From: Apoderus coryli
Lineage: Eukaryota; Arthropoda; Insecta; Coleoptera; Attelabidae
Length of the DNA stretch: 64,000 bases
Assembly: GCA_911728435.2 (NCBI GenBank)
Contig: OU452199.1
Coordinates: 16,130,860 to 16,194,859 of the forward strand
Direction of reading: 5' to 3'
In this document: positions 1-11,891 of the stretch, piece by piece
Position numbering within the stretch: position 1 is the stretch's first letter
How the letters are laid out: every line of letters starts with the position of its first letter
Notes under the pieces: model-generated
Told to the model about the DNA's origin: nothing
What the model saw: the letters and a program-made list of their open reading frames with translations, nothing else
The model's database searches: none
Translations under genes and position numbers: made by a program

Positions 1-1810
1 ATATATTAAATTATACACAATGATAATAAATAATAATTACAATGAACATACAAATTAATACAAATACACCACTACCATACATACATATACAGGGTGTCCT
101 ACGGTTGTAACCCATTAGATTATTTCAGAAACTACTTCGAATTGAATTTTGAAAATTTCAGTGTCTATATTGTTAAATATGCTCTACTCAAATAATATAA
201 TAGCAACGGCATAGCACTTCCGGTTATACCGGAAGTTGATGGCAACTTTGTTATTTTAAATGAAACACCCTATATATTATTACATTTTTGGATTCTAAAT
301 AAGATTTCAGACATATTTCATGTATCATGTCCTATACCTAACGTCAGTCATTTTTGACTTATATCAAGATTTATGTCAAAATTGACAGTTTAGGGCTCCC
401 TAAGAATTCCGTTTTTTCCTTGTAAATCAGTATTTAATAATTATTTTGCAGGTATTTTCTTATCAGGTGGGATCTTCTTTTTCGAATTGACAAGACATTT
501 TCTGATTAGTGTATACAGGGTGGTCAAAAAATTATATTGAAAACGGTTCAAGAAAAACAGTTGAAAGTCAATTTTTTCCAATGGCATGGGTATATTATTA
601 TTATTTTATCTTCCGTAGCATTAAAAAATAATGCAATTCTGTAATAGGTTATCATTTTCTAAAATGTATAGTTTTCGAAATATCGTCATTTTAAATGGGG
701 GTCATATCGAACTATTAAATTATTAGTTAGTTGATTAACTTTTTTTAGTTGAAAATTTATTTAGTTTAATCTTCTGTTCATTTCTGCTGTATTATTTTAA
801 ATTTTAGTCTTAGTTCGTTGTAATACTTGATTTGTATACCTCCCAACCTGCTCTAAATGATTTCTCAAAATTCTTCCTAATTTCTCTAGTCATCGTTAGC
901 AAATGGGGGTTTCTCTCGTTTAATACTCTACAGGTGATATTAATCACTTTATTTTATTCTCCATGAATTAATAATAAATTTATAATATCAATAAGTATTT
1001 TTCATTTTTATTAATTTGACGTTTACTTTGACGTTAAAATGACCATAATTTCATGGCTAACTAAATTAATTAGCTAGCTTCCAGAGAGACAACGGTAAGC
1101 GCTGCAGAAAAATTTAAAATGACGATATTTCGAAAACTATGCATTTTAGAAAGTGATAACCGATTACAAAATTGCATTATTTTTTTAATGTTAAGGATGA
1201 TAAAATAATAATAATATATCCATTCCATTTGAAAAAATTGACTTTCAACTGTTTTTCTTGAACCGTTTTCAATATAATTTTTTGACCACCCTGTATAAAC
1301 TAATCAGAAAATGTCTTGTCAATTCGAAAAAGAAGATCCCACCTGATAAGAAAATACCTGCAAAATAATTATTAAATACTGATTTACAAGGAAAAACGGA
1401 ATTCTTATGGAGCCCTAAACTGTCAATTTTGACATAAATCTTGATATAAGTCAAAAATGACTGACGTTAGGTATAGGACATGATACATGAAATATGTCTG
1501 AAATCTTATTTAGAATCCAAAAATGTAATAATATATAGGGTGTTTCATTTAAAATAACAAAGTTGTCATCAACTTCCGGTATAACCGGAAGTGCTATGCC
1601 GTTGCTATTATATTATTTGAGTAGAGCATATTTAACAATATAGACACTGAAATTTTCAAAATTCAATTCGAAGTAGTTTCTGAAATAATCTAATGGGTTA
1701 CCACCGTGGGACACCCTGTATATGTATGTATGGTAGTGGTGTATTTGTATTAATTTGTATGTTCATTGTAATTATTATTTATTATCATTGTGTATAATTA
1801 AATATATATA
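1..1810. repeat. 1.8-kb palindrome (foldback) with mariner-type termini inside its arms
   Basis: Positions 1-697 read as the reverse complement of about 1113-1810, with a spacer of roughly 415 bases. CAGGGTGTCC at 90 and GGACACCCTG ending at 1718, each next to TA, look like mariner-type transposon ends. However, the inverted symmetry continues another 89 bases outside them to the window edge, so the palindrome is larger than a simple element and may extend left of the window. Both arms carry a near-perfect ACTTCCGGT/ACCGGAAGT palindrome (216-236 and 1572-1592). No coding capacity is seen; the short open frames are shadows of the repeat. Confidence 0.9.
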
Positions 1811-2089
1811 GCTAAAAATAAACTATTGAGAATAATGTGACTTTTTTATTTCCTGACTTCCTATCTATAAAATGATTTTCAAATTAGATAGGTACCTTCA
1901 AATTGTACATAAATATACTTGAGTATCGTTTTTCCGATATACGAAATTAAAGTTTTTCAGCTAGGTATAATAAACTAAGTTGAATAGCGGTTAAATTCAA
2001 ACTCAAATGCGCGCCAAGGAAAGCCCCGCCCCAAATGCTCTGATTGGCTCGGCACGTTGGCATTTTAATGTATGCTAAATCTGGCAATG
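1811..2089. other. Unassigned AT-rich stretch
   Basis: No gene, RNA or element end was recognised. A somewhat GC-richer patch lies at about 2010-2110 but does not resemble a known family to me. Confidence 0.5.
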
Positions 2090-2411
2090 TAGCGGAACGA
2101 TAACAAAGTATAGTCCAATTCAAAATCGAATGGGCCAGACGCGCTTTTGTTTCGTCAAAAACAGCAGTTATAGAGAGCAACGTAGGTCAAAATACTAAAA
2201 TTGGCTTCGTTATCAAAACTTGCCATTTCTCAAAGAATTTCCTATGTTACCCCCCACATGTGGCACATCATTGTACTCAGAACGACACCAGCAACTCACA
2301 ATTGCCCTAAAAAATAGGGGTTGCATTTTGAGGCAAACTGACGTGTCTTGGCTTCTAAAAATGTACCATTTTGAAAATAATGGATCGTTCCGTTACTTCA
2401 CAAACACCCTG
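2090..2411. mobile_element. Left-truncated copy of the mariner-type MITE seen at 5386 and 28981
   Basis: The right end matches the other two copies: a segment around ATAATGGATCGTTCCG followed by CACCCTG at 2405-2411 and then TA. The part from about 2090 to 2210 corresponds to 29550-29625 of the copy at 28981. The left terminus is missing. Non-coding here. Confidence 0.7.
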
Positions 2412-3880
2412 TATAAGCAAGCGATAATAATGTAAAAAGTGTTATAAACAATCAAATGCAAGCAGATACTAATCTTTCGTGGTAAAATTATTAAATGTAA
2501 GACAATGATGTATATACAAATATTTGAAATTCACTTACACCCCAAGTGTTTCAAATAATCTCTCCTCTTCTAAATCACGAGATTTTTACCACGCTTCCAT
2601 CTGCTAGTATGTTGCAATTGTCCCATAGAAATCCTCATTTTCTTTGTTTTCGATACTAGAACACGAGCCGAGCTACTTAATTAATTTAGCGAACAACGAC
2701 CTCGAAAATCACAATTGCCACCTCAAAAACTCACATAAGTCCATAGTACCAAGCAGCAAATAAAATAACTCACTAATTTTTACGCGTTACCGGCGAACGG
2801 TGTATCACTTAAAATATCTGTAACAAAGAAAGTAAAATTTAAAATAAACCGAAGTTATCAACCTAATCGGATTGTTTTTCTGTTTTGTTTTCTAATAAAA
2901 AATAGTTAAGAATTTATTTGAAGCGTACCTACCATGTGACTAACACGTCTGCGTTAAACTCCACTCCATTACATTCCTTCCTTAACCTAACTAAACTAGG
3001 GCATATGGGCACTCCTGAAATGCACAAAAAAAAAAGTATTTTTAAAATATATCGAGCTAAACTGGGTTATGTGGAATAAGAAAATTATATTTGGCCAAAA
3101 AAACAAAAGTGGTTTCCTTTAAAATTCGCAGACTTATCGGTAATTTGATAAGTCTGCGTTGTGAATATATTTTATTTTTCTACAATCGTCAAAATGTGCA
3201 AAGTAATACATATATAAGAAAAAATTCAAAAAAATTATATGTTTGGAGCTGCAGGCTGATGTACCCTGACGCCGTTCGCCTTTAAAAAGTAATCAATATT
3301 AAAATTAAAATAACTTACACCTAATACTCTTTCCTTAGCTTATACTCCTGCATACCATATCCCATACCAAGACTCAGGCTTCACGTAGATCAAATTAATA
3401 ATTTTTTCACAAAATAATACACTTGGATTAACGACTTAAGTAGCTCGACAAAATTAGAAATCGCATAACGTATTTTTCCACATAAAGCAACACATTACTG
3501 TTACGCGATGGACCCGACGCGACGGTCAGAAATATCTGCAAGATAAAAAAAATAATCTATAACCATAGAATAAGAACAATACTATGATATAAAACCCCCT
3601 TACAGTTCACCGAAATATAATACTGAACAAAATAATATTTGGAACACAAATAAATAGAAAACGTATTGAATACACAGAAAGGAAAAATCGTTGAATCCAC
3701 AAAACAAAAACATAAACTACATAATACAACTTGTAGTTTTATAAAATATTTTATATTAGGTCAAATATTAAAACAGAAAAAAAATACACCGAGAGTGTAA
3801 ACAACTGAGACTCTATGTTTCTGTCAAATATGTTTGGATAAAATTTTAACACCTAATATTTATGAAACAGTTGAAAATAG
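2412..3880. repeat. Multi-part repeat, copy A, module M2
   Basis: This stretch is closely similar to 5932-8440 (copy B) and 29831-31771 (copy C), for example in the blocks beginning TTCACTTACACCCCAAGTG and in the region around GCGTTACCGGCGAACG. It lies immediately right of the MITE in all three copies. Read on the minus strand it contains short segments ending in donor-like GTGTAAGT (near 3313 and 2535), so it may derive from a spliced gene. Copy A keeps a short palindromic remnant at 3120-3165 where copy B has the tail of a dead mariner. Confidence 0.8.
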
Positions 3881-4500
3881 ATACAAGACATTTTACATGA
3901 AATATGTCTAGACCTTTCTAAAGAATCCAAAAATTGAATAACATAATATAGGGTATTGTATATAACTTAAGAGAGTTGGATTAGGCCACTGTTACACGAC
4001 ACCTCCTGTAAAAAAAGTTTTTGTTGAAAGAAATGCGTTTTTCAAACACGTCCCAATCAAATTTACCGTTGAATTTATTCCATTTGGCTGATACACACGG
4101 TATATGTAGGTATAACAGAATTGTTTTTCGCGCTGATGTTCAAAGTATAAATATTAGGTCTCGAGGACTTTTAAACCCACCCATATACAAAATCGCGATT
4201 TTTGAGAAGTATTTCACATGTACTGTATGGCATACAATTGTGTACTAATTCGATTCCGGTTGATTTTAAGATGTTTAATCTCAGAAAATTCAAAAGGTCG
4301 TTTGACGCATTGTTTTGGAGTCAAGGTTTATATCGTAAATGTTTCTGAGCTGGGGTTCGACACTTGATGATAATGCTAACTATTAAAATTGAAGTTTGCT
4401 AGTGATTCAGTGTGCTCTTTTTTGGAATGCTTAGGGCATAATATTATTACATTATGTAAATTAATGTAAAAAATATATATTTATATTTGTATACATTTGT
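3881..4500. repeat. Multi-part repeat, copy B, module M0
   Basis: Matches 24434-24677 joined to 26701-27080, starting at CACCTAATATTTATGAAACA. It includes the uninterrupted equivalent (about 4095-4115) of the site where the mariner-type element at 24678 inserted in copy C. Non-coding on inspection. Confidence 0.8.
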
Positions 4501-4539
4501 TAGGGTTTTCCGATTTTTTTGCAACTGTTTTTTTTTTCA

Positions 4540-5385
4540 TATTTATTTATTATTACACTTATTACGAAATAAAGTTAGTTATTTATTAATATTATGTGTA
4601 TTATATACGATCTAACTCACCTGTATAAGCAGAAATATTTGAGAGCCTAGAATAATTTCGGGTTGTAACAGTATTGCTGCTGGTTGTTTCTTCGCAAGTT
4701 TTGCCGCTTCTCACCAACATTTCCATTGTTTGGAAGAATTATCCATACATTAGTGCTAGACTTGTTATAAGATAACTCATTCTGCAAAAGCAATTGGTTT
4801 TAATTTTAACAATAAATGCAAAATTATACTGAACCAACCTGCTTTTAGTCAATCATGTTTGATAATTCCAAAATTGGTTTTGTGGCTTTGTGATGTTCAT
4901 TTTATCGATCAATATCTCCGGAGAGTTGATTAAGGCTGCTCTATTAATATGCTAATACTTGTTACTTTATTGAAATTAATTGATAGTAAATTTGTAAATT
5001 TTCATTTAATTTCTGGTGATAAAAGCCTTGAAATTTTGAAACATTAAGGATTTAAAAGTTGTGTATGAACATAATATAAATTGGTGTAAAACAAATTGAT
5101 TAGGCTTAAATAAAACATTTTGAAACTACTAACTTTGAATCTTATAACTTCAAATAGAGCAGCCTTAAAAAATGTTCTTTCTATTGATAACTGTATCTCT
5201 TATATTGCTCATGGTTCTAAAAACTTTTACTGGAAATGGCAGCACTTCTGCAAAAAAGTAAAACGATTATAAATAAATTGGATGCAAGGACCTCTTATCT
5301 ATGGTATGCACAACTTTATTACATATTTTTTGAATATGGTTCAATAGTTAATAATTTGATTATTTGTAAAATTATTGAGAATATA
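4540..5385 (-). repeat. Multi-part repeat, copy B, module M1, with an exon-like segment at 4621-4781
   Basis: Similar to 27255-28110 and 28215-28978. On the minus strand 4781-4621 is bounded by an acceptor-like TTTTGCAG and a donor-like GTGAGT, so it looks like a 161-base exon. In this copy the frame that is open in the 27351-27520 copy contains a stop. A second conserved block (about 5130-5260) follows another TTTTTTGCAG. The origin is unknown. Confidence 0.6.
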
Positions 5386-5929
5386 CAAGGTGTTTCGTAA
5401 AGGAACGGAACGGGCGATTATTTTCAAAATGGTATATTTTTAAAAGAAAAGCCGAAATACGTCAGTTTTGGTTTATACGATTAGCAATTTTGTAGCCTAC
5501 GTATTTCATTCGAAATCGGCCGCATGGTGGCGCCGCAATCTTTATTATATTTCTTTCAAATTGCTGCAGTCATACTGAGTACAATGATTTGCCACATGTG
5601 GGGTGTAACATAAAACAATTTTTGAGAAAATGCAGGCGTTTGCCTCCTTATCCACTTTAGGATGTATCGCTTTGTGATTAATGAAATAACGAAAACATGT
5701 GGCACGTCATTCTACGTAGGATGACAGCAGCAACTCACAGGTGCTCTAAAAAATAGGGGTTGCAATTTGAAACAAACATGACTGGCGCCACCATGCGGCA
5801 GATTTCGGATCAAATACGTAGGCTACGAAATTTCTAAACATAAATCAAAACTGACGTGGCTTGGCTTTTCTTCTAAAAATGTTCCATTTAGAAAATAATG
5901 GCTCGTTCCGTTACTACACGGACACCCTG
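5386..5929. mobile_element. Mariner-type MITE, 544 bp, TA target site
   Basis: The ends are CAAGGTGTTTCGTAAAGGAA and, inverted, TTCCGTTACTACACGGACACCCTG. TA lies on both sides (5384-5385 and 5930-5931). The arms are imperfect inverted repeats of at least 150 bases around a middle containing TGGTGGCGCC-type motifs on both arms. No transposase is left in this copy; the 850-bp relative at 28981 keeps a transposase fragment, which identifies the family. Confidence 0.85.
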
Positions 5930-8440
5930 TATAAGCCATAACAAAGTGTTATAAACAATCAAATGGAAGCAGATATTAATATTTTGTGGTAAAATTGTTA
6001 ATTGCAAAATAATGAAGTATATACAAATTTTTTTAAATTCACTTACACCCCAAGTGTTTCAAACATTCTCTCCTCTTCTAAACCACGAGACTTTTACCAC
6101 GCTTCCATCTGCCAGTATGTTGCAATTGTCCAATAGAAATCCTCATTTTCGTTGTTTTCGATACGACAATCACGAGCCGAGCTACTTCAATAATTTAACG
6201 AACAACGACACCGAAAATCACAATTGCCACCTGAAAAACTCACAAAAGTCCACAGTTCCGAGGAGCAAATAAAATAACTCACTAATTTTTACGCGTTACC
6301 GGCGAACGCTGTATTACTTAAATATCTGTAACAAAGAAAGTAAAATTTAAAATATACCGAAGTTATCAACTTAATCGGATTGTTTTTCTGTGTTTTGTTT
6401 TCAAATAAAAAATCATTATGCCTAATATTAATGAATTTATTTGAAGAGTACCTACCATGTGACTAACACTTCTGCGTTAAACTCCATTCCATCCTTAACC
6501 TAACTAAACTAGGGCCTATGGGCACTCCTGAAATGTACAAAAAAAGTATTTTAGAAAATTATACCACGGTGAACACATGTCGTCAAATATATAAATAAAT
6601 TGGAAATATTTATACTTAAAAATTGTTTGATTTCCTAAGTGAAAATAAGAGAAGATAAAATTAGATTACTTCTATAGAAGTTTCTTTTAATTTACAAATA
6701 TATTTTCAATTAAATGATTAATTATTGTGTAATCTAAGAATAACGGCATATTTTGAATGATTCCTGGCGATGCCATTGAGTTGAGGCTGAGTGTAAGTAT
6801 AAAATTTTGCATTGCCGTTTTTTAAATAATAATGACATTCCTAACATGGGCTGAAATTGGTCTGTCAAAAAATTGCTTCTATCAATAATTTTGTTGCAAG
6901 TGTTTACAACTACTTTAAGCAATAAGAAATTGATCTAAGCAAGTAAATTTATGAATCAAATAAGATTTTCAGCTTCTCCCGCTTGCGGGGCTGGTACATC
7001 ATCCTGCAGATTTAAATAACTACGTTTTTGGAACGTTTTTCTTATGTGACCAATATTCACTATTTTGAACATAACTAGCTGTGGATTTAAACAAATTTTA
7101 TAAAATAACTAATAACTCAAACAAAAAACTAAACCACATTGATAAAAACTATGGGGACTCTGCGTCATCAATTTCAATGGTTAAGAACTGGATTACAAAG
7201 TGACGTGGTGGCCACACCGGTACAAGTGACGCTGAACGTTTAGGTCGCCCAAAAGAAGTCGTTACGCTAGAAATCGGAGATAAAATCCATGGAATGATAC
7301 CTATTGGACGATCGAAGCTTGAAAGTGAGTAAGTTGACTGACGCAGTAGGCATCTCAACTGAACATTTTGCATGAATCTTTGGATGTGGCTGTCTGCGCG
7401 ATGGGAGCCGCGATCCTCACGATTCACTATAAACACAATCGTGTGACCACTTAAAAGGAGTGTTTGAGCCCGTTCGGCCACCCACCTGTGTCTCCCATAA
7501 CAAAAATTTCCTCATCCACCATATTCTCCAGATATAGCCCCCATTGACTATTTCCTGTTTTCAAACCTAAACAAATCGTTGAGTGGTAGGAGAGAAGAGG
7601 TCATCTTTGAAAGAAACGCTTACTTTGAGGGAGATGCGGAATCTTTTATTAAGAAGGAATAAAAACAGTAGAAACACCTTGGACTAAAATTCGCAGACTT
7701 ATTAAACCACGTGTTGTTTATATATTTTATTTTTCTACAATCCTCAAAAAGTGCAATGTAATGCATATATCCGCATAATATTATTCATATAAAAAATCCA
7801 AAAAAAGTAATTATTTCTAGCTCCAGCTCTAGCTGATGTACCCTCACCTCGTTCGCCCTTAAAAACTTATCAATTTAAAATTAAAACAACTTACACCTAA
7901 TACTCCTTCCTTTGCTTATACTCCTGCATACCATTTTCCATACCAATACTCAGGCTCCACGTAGCTCAAAGAACTAATTTCTTCACAAAATAACACATTT
8001 GGATTAACAACGTAAGTAGCTCGACTAAATTAGAAATCGCATAACGTATTTTTCCACATACACGAACACATTACTATTACACGATGGATCCGACTCGTCG
8101 GTAATAAATATCTGCAAAATAAAAAATGAAACTATAACCAAAGAATAAGATATAATAGGTACTTTGCTATAAACACACCCTTACAGTTCACCGAAATATT
8201 ATAATACTAAACAAAATAATATTTGAAACATAAATAAATAGAAAACGTATTGAAATATACCTAATACACACAAAAGAAAAATCATTAAATCCACAACACA
8301 AAAACATAAACTTCAGAATACTACTGTAGTTTTATAAAATGTTTTATAGTAGGTCAAATATTAAAACCGAAAAACAAAATCACCCAGAATGTAAACAACT
8401 GATACTCTATGTTTGTTTAAAATTTTAAATTATTAATTCA
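5930..8440. repeat. Multi-part repeat, copy B, module M2, with a mariner relic inside
   Basis: Collinear with 2412-3880 and 29831-31771. Compared with copy C it carries an extra piece at about 7100-7790, most of which is a decayed mariner transposase. Donor-like GTGTAAGT motifs on the minus strand near 7895 and 6050 are shared by all copies. Confidence 0.8.
7142..7690 (+). pseudogene. Decayed mariner-family transposase fragment
   Basis: Translating the plus strand in shifting frames gives RLGRPKEVVTLEIGDKIHGM (about 7230-7290), then DAVGISTEHFA and LSARWEPR. After a jump it gives PPYSPDIAPIDYFLF-type residues (around 7520-7560), followed by a stretch typical of the mariner C-terminus. The order matches mariner transposases: second HTH with GRP-like linker, ARW motif, then the SPDxAPxDY motif carrying the third catalytic Asp. 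Several stops and frameshifts occur, and the part with the first two catalytic Asp residues is missing, so it is inactive. The same interval is absent from copy C of the surrounding repeat. The identification rests on motifs only. Confidence 0.8.
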
Positions 8441-8469
8441 CACAGGTATTGGTAAAACTATATAATTTG

Positions 8470-9025
8470 GACAGTTTGTTATGAAAACTTAGGGGTAGCC
8501 ATACTAAAGTCGATATGGGCCACATTAGTAAAATATTTTCAAGATAATCGCACGACTGGTTATACGGGATTTTGATGTCAACGTGCGTATTTCAAATAGA
8601 ACAGCCTATATATTATTACATTTTTTAGATCCTGCGTAAAATACTAGACATATAATCTATGTATAATTTAGGTACCTAAGTGTAGCCGTTTTTGAAATAC
8701 TTAGAGTTCTATGTCTAAAATGGCATTTGAAGATCAACAAAAAATCGTTATTTGTCCTTATACAGAAATACCTAATTAATTTGCATGACGATTCTTCTAT
8801 AGAAAGGTTTGTTTTTATTATTATTTTTGATACAGTTTGGTCTCAAAATAAGATTACAAATTACATGGAAAAAACAGTCAAAAGTAATTTTTTTAAAATG
8901 GAATGAATTTATATGTTTTGGTAATTTTATCTTATTTGACATAAAAAATCAGGTATTTTGTTAGATGGCGAAAATGTATAGTTCTCGATATTTTGACAAT
9001 TTAACATTTATCTTTACTGAGGGAA
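8470..9025. repeat. Multi-part repeat, copy B, module M3 (left part)
   Basis: Matches 33645-34110 of copy C from CAGTTTGTTATGAAAACTTA onward. The junction upstream (about 8455-8475) is the unfilled equivalent of the site occupied in copy C by the 1.87-kb element 31774-33644. Non-coding. Confidence 0.75.
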
Positions 9026-9104
9026 TTAATAATATGCTGTCTCCTCCACTAAATCTCAATATATGTTCATATATCTGATCGTATTCCAATTATAATTGGT
9101 TTCT

Positions 9105-9152
9105 TATAACATACATGTTTCGGGCATATATATGGCCATCCTCAGTGTTACA
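9105..9152 (-). ncRNA. Hammerhead-like ribozyme motif, left arm
   Basis: On the minus strand the order is: TGTAACA (stem I), CTGAGGA (core, CUGANGA), one unpaired T, GG...CC with inner CAT/ATG (stem II), GAAAC, loop AT, GTA (NUH cleavage triplet), TGTTATA (stem I return, seven pairs including one G-T). ACATGT is self-complementary, as in the short stem III of Penelope-type hammerheads. The extra T before stem II is not canonical, so activity is uncertain. Confidence 0.55.
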
Positions 9153-9732
9153 TACAAAAGTTACATTGTGTCATATTATATTGGAGCTGTAAGAGATTGG
9201 TATTGTTAACATTATATAATTTTCTTCTTATTCGTCAATTACTCTACTGGAACAAAAAATAAAAAAAATTTTTAAAAATTCTACATTCGTAAAACTATCT
9301 TAACTGAAAGAACATTATTCTTCTAATATTTTTGTTTTCTTTTTGTATATCATGATTAATTTCTTGATTGAATAAATATTTATAAATTTCGGATTTTTCT
9401 CTCTGATCAGTATAATATTTATATTCTAATTCTAATATTCTAATTCCCATAATAAGACAAATTATAAATATTATACTGATCAGAGAGAAAAATCCGAAAT
9501 TTATAAATATTTATTCAATCAAGAAATTAATCATGATATACAAAAAGAAAACAAAAATATTAGAAGAATAATGTTCTTTTAGTTAAGATAGTTTTACGAA
9601 TGTAGAATTTTTAAAATTTTTTTTATTTTTTGTTCCAGTAAAGTAAGTGACGAATAATAAGAAAATTATATAATGTTAACAATACCAATTTATTACAGCT
9701 TCAATATAATATGACACAATGTAACTTTTGTA

Positions 9733-9780
9733 TGTAACACTGAGGATGGCCATATATATGACCGAAACATGTATGTTATA
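9733..9780 (+). ncRNA. Hammerhead-like ribozyme motif, right arm
   Basis: Mirror copy of the motif at 9105-9152, on the plus strand: TGTAACA, CTGAGGA, T, stem II GG..CAT/ATG..CC, GAAAC, AT, GTA, TGTTATA. Stem I pairs over seven positions. It differs from its partner at one base in stem II (GACC against GCCC). It has the same non-canonical extra T after CTGAGGA. Confidence 0.55.
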
Positions 9781-9859
9781 AGAAACCAATTATAATTAGA
9801 ATACTATCAGATCTATGAATATATATTGAGATTTAGTGGAGGAGACAGCATATTATTAA

Positions 9860-10989
9860 GTATTGGCACAAAGAAAATTACGTAATTTTTCTGTTTAGTT
9901 TAGAAAATACCCATGCTCTATAAGATCTGTTCATCGCTTGTTCCATAGTAATTCAGATATCGTGTATACAGACTGACAGAACGACAGACAAAAATTTTAT
10001 TTTAATGTTTATTTAGATCTAAAATGTCCCAAAACCCGTCTTTCCGTAGAAAGAACAATTTTTTTTTCATGAAAGATAGCGTGCAATATGTATGTTGCAT
10101 ATGGTATGCGGCGAGCTAAAAAGATAATCTTTAAATCACGTGTTATGATTGAAATATCAATGGAACGTTATACAAACATACTTCGGAAACTTAAAAATAA
10201 GAAACACACAAGAAAAACAAACTGGCTGTTTTTAATAAAATAATTTCGTATTTAAGGGGACATAATACAATTTTTGGAAACAACGATGTCACCTGTAGTT
10301 TTAAGTATCATAAAAGCATACAGGGCAGATCGCGTATTAGATAAACGTAATTGCATATATCTTTCCTATGGAACCTCCTGTATATTATGAATTTTGTTGA
10401 TTCTCCATAATATTTTAATTTAAATTAATATTATTATTGTATTTTATAAAATTCACCTAAAGCCAGCGGTTATCGAGTTATAACCGGTTGAATAGCACAA
10501 AACAAAGTATTTAGTTGTAAAAGTTTCCTGGTTTTTACTTTCTTGTCAATGTTTATTTTTTATGTTCTTGAACCATTTTTCCTTTAATTTTTTTACTTAT
10601 TTTTTCTTATAATAAAAAATACATATATTTCACAGGACTTCACAAAACATTTTTAAACTGTATTGTGTTTGTAAACGTGAAATTCTGTGAAATATATAAT
10701 AATAATAATCTTTTTAGTCGCAATCAAATTACAATACCATATAATATGAACACATAAAGACAAGGTACATAAGTGATTACGAAAAGGGTCAGAAAGCAGC
10801 AATACTGATAATATCAGTATATTCTGACCCAAGCATTAAACTAAGCTTAACTTCTATTTGAATTAAAGAAAAATAAATAAATTTAAAAAAAATCCTCCAT
10901 ATTACGCATTATGAAATAATTATCGGTGAGACCCTGTATTTCACAATCAAAATACTAAAATAAGCAAATAATGCAAAATCAAAGAACTG
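9860..10989. other. End of module M3, then unassigned AT-rich DNA
   Basis: 9860-10130 continues module M3 (match to 34674-34700 and about 35298-35640, ending near GAGCTAAAAA). From 10130 to 10989 I see no gene. A hairpin GGGTCAGAA/TTCTGACCC spans 10796-10850, and short pieces around CCTCCTGTATATT may be old element ends. Confidence 0.5.
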
Positions 10990-11252
10990 AAAAAAAATCC
11001 AGAACAAACACTTCACTTTTTTTTTAAAAGGAGATTTCGATAGGTTTTTTTTTATTATAATAGAAAAATAAACTGTTGCCCGCGAGGCACGAATAGCTCT
11101 CCATATTTAAGTGTAAAACTAATAATTTTATGACTTTTTGTCATTTATCTAAAATTTATACTTATATATTTTTTTTTGTTTTAGACATCAGCTATTTTTT
11201 TTTAAGTATCGGGTTTTGTTTTTCTTCTCTTTGGAGGCACTATTTATACGTA
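10990..11252. repeat. Host repeat left of the pogo element
   Basis: Reverse-complement match to about 45440-45610: CGAATAGCTCTCCATATTTA, then the GACATCAGCTATTTTTTT block and GGAGGCACTATTTATACG. The match continues across the pogo insertion at 15921, so 10990-11252 and 15921 onward were once contiguous. Confidence 0.85.
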
Positions 11253-11712
11253 GGGGAAAGGAGGGTAAGTTGGCGAAGTAGGTAAGATAACGAATTGGCC
11301 AAAACAAAACAAACACAACGTTTTATACAAAGCCGAACCTATCGAATCAGCTGTCCTGACACGGACTTCCCACAGATTTGGTTTGCCGCCGAAGCATATC
11401 ATCAGTCTTGCTACAAATAGCATAGAGTGTAACACGTGACTCACGTTATAATTTTAGTGCACGCAAAAATAACGTCAAGGGGTGGTTTCATAAGTCTTAT
11501 TATTTAATTTAGCATTGCAAGGTTAGTATGCATGCTTAAGTTGTACTGTAGACAACGAATTAACAAAATAGTTTATTTATTTTTGTTATCACCAACGGTT
11601 TTCTTTAAAATAGCAGGGGAACAAAGTAGACAAGATGACGAATTCGTCAACTTACCTACACTCATTTATTTTAATATTTATTAAAGTTTGTGCAGTTTTT
11701 AGCTTTAAAAAA

Positions 11713-11883
11713 ATGGGCAGAATATATGTACGCAAAACAACGAGACAATCTTGGAGTAAAGAAGATATGAATAGGGCATTTAGTGATGTCAGAGATAAAC
11801 ATATAAGTGTAAATTCGAAAGCGAAAAAGTATAACATACCGGAACCAACTTTACGAAGGTATTTACGGAAGTATCCCGATGAG
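11713..11883 (+). pseudogene. pogo-type transposase, exon 1 (psq helix-turn-helix)
   Basis: The start is ATG at 11713, the first methionine in frame with the HTH. The 57 codons encode a psq-type DNA-binding domain: basic start GRIYVRKTTR, then W-S-K-E-D-M and AKKYNIPEPTLRRYL, the recognition-helix region, ending KYPDE. The exon runs to GAG at 11883, followed by GTATCT, a usable splice donor. In the family this domain binds the terminal repeats of the element. The exon itself is intact; the gene as a whole is broken by lesions in exon 2. A longer open frame upstream (from 11635) has no recognisable content. Confidence 0.85.
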
Positions 11884-11891
11884 GTATCTTA

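Larger units (their letters stand above)
9026..9859. mobile_element. 834-bp foldback element with a hammerhead-like motif in each arm
   Basis: The arms 9026-9420 and about 9465-9859 are near-perfect reverse complements beginning TTAATAATATGCTGTCTCCT. Each arm contains a hammerhead-like fold (9105-9152 minus, 9733-9780 plus). No open frame is present. The right flank GTATTGGCACAAAG recurs at 34674 in copy C without this element. The ribozyme motifs point to a Penelope-like or retrozyme-like origin (inference); I could not define a target-site duplication. Confidence 0.85.

Noticed and set aside
3091..3285. 64-codon frame in copy A
   Set aside because: Not open in copies B or C and without motifs; chance frame.
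7149..7481. 110-codon minus-strand open frame
   Set aside because: It is antisense to the mariner relic, which matches transposase motifs in order.
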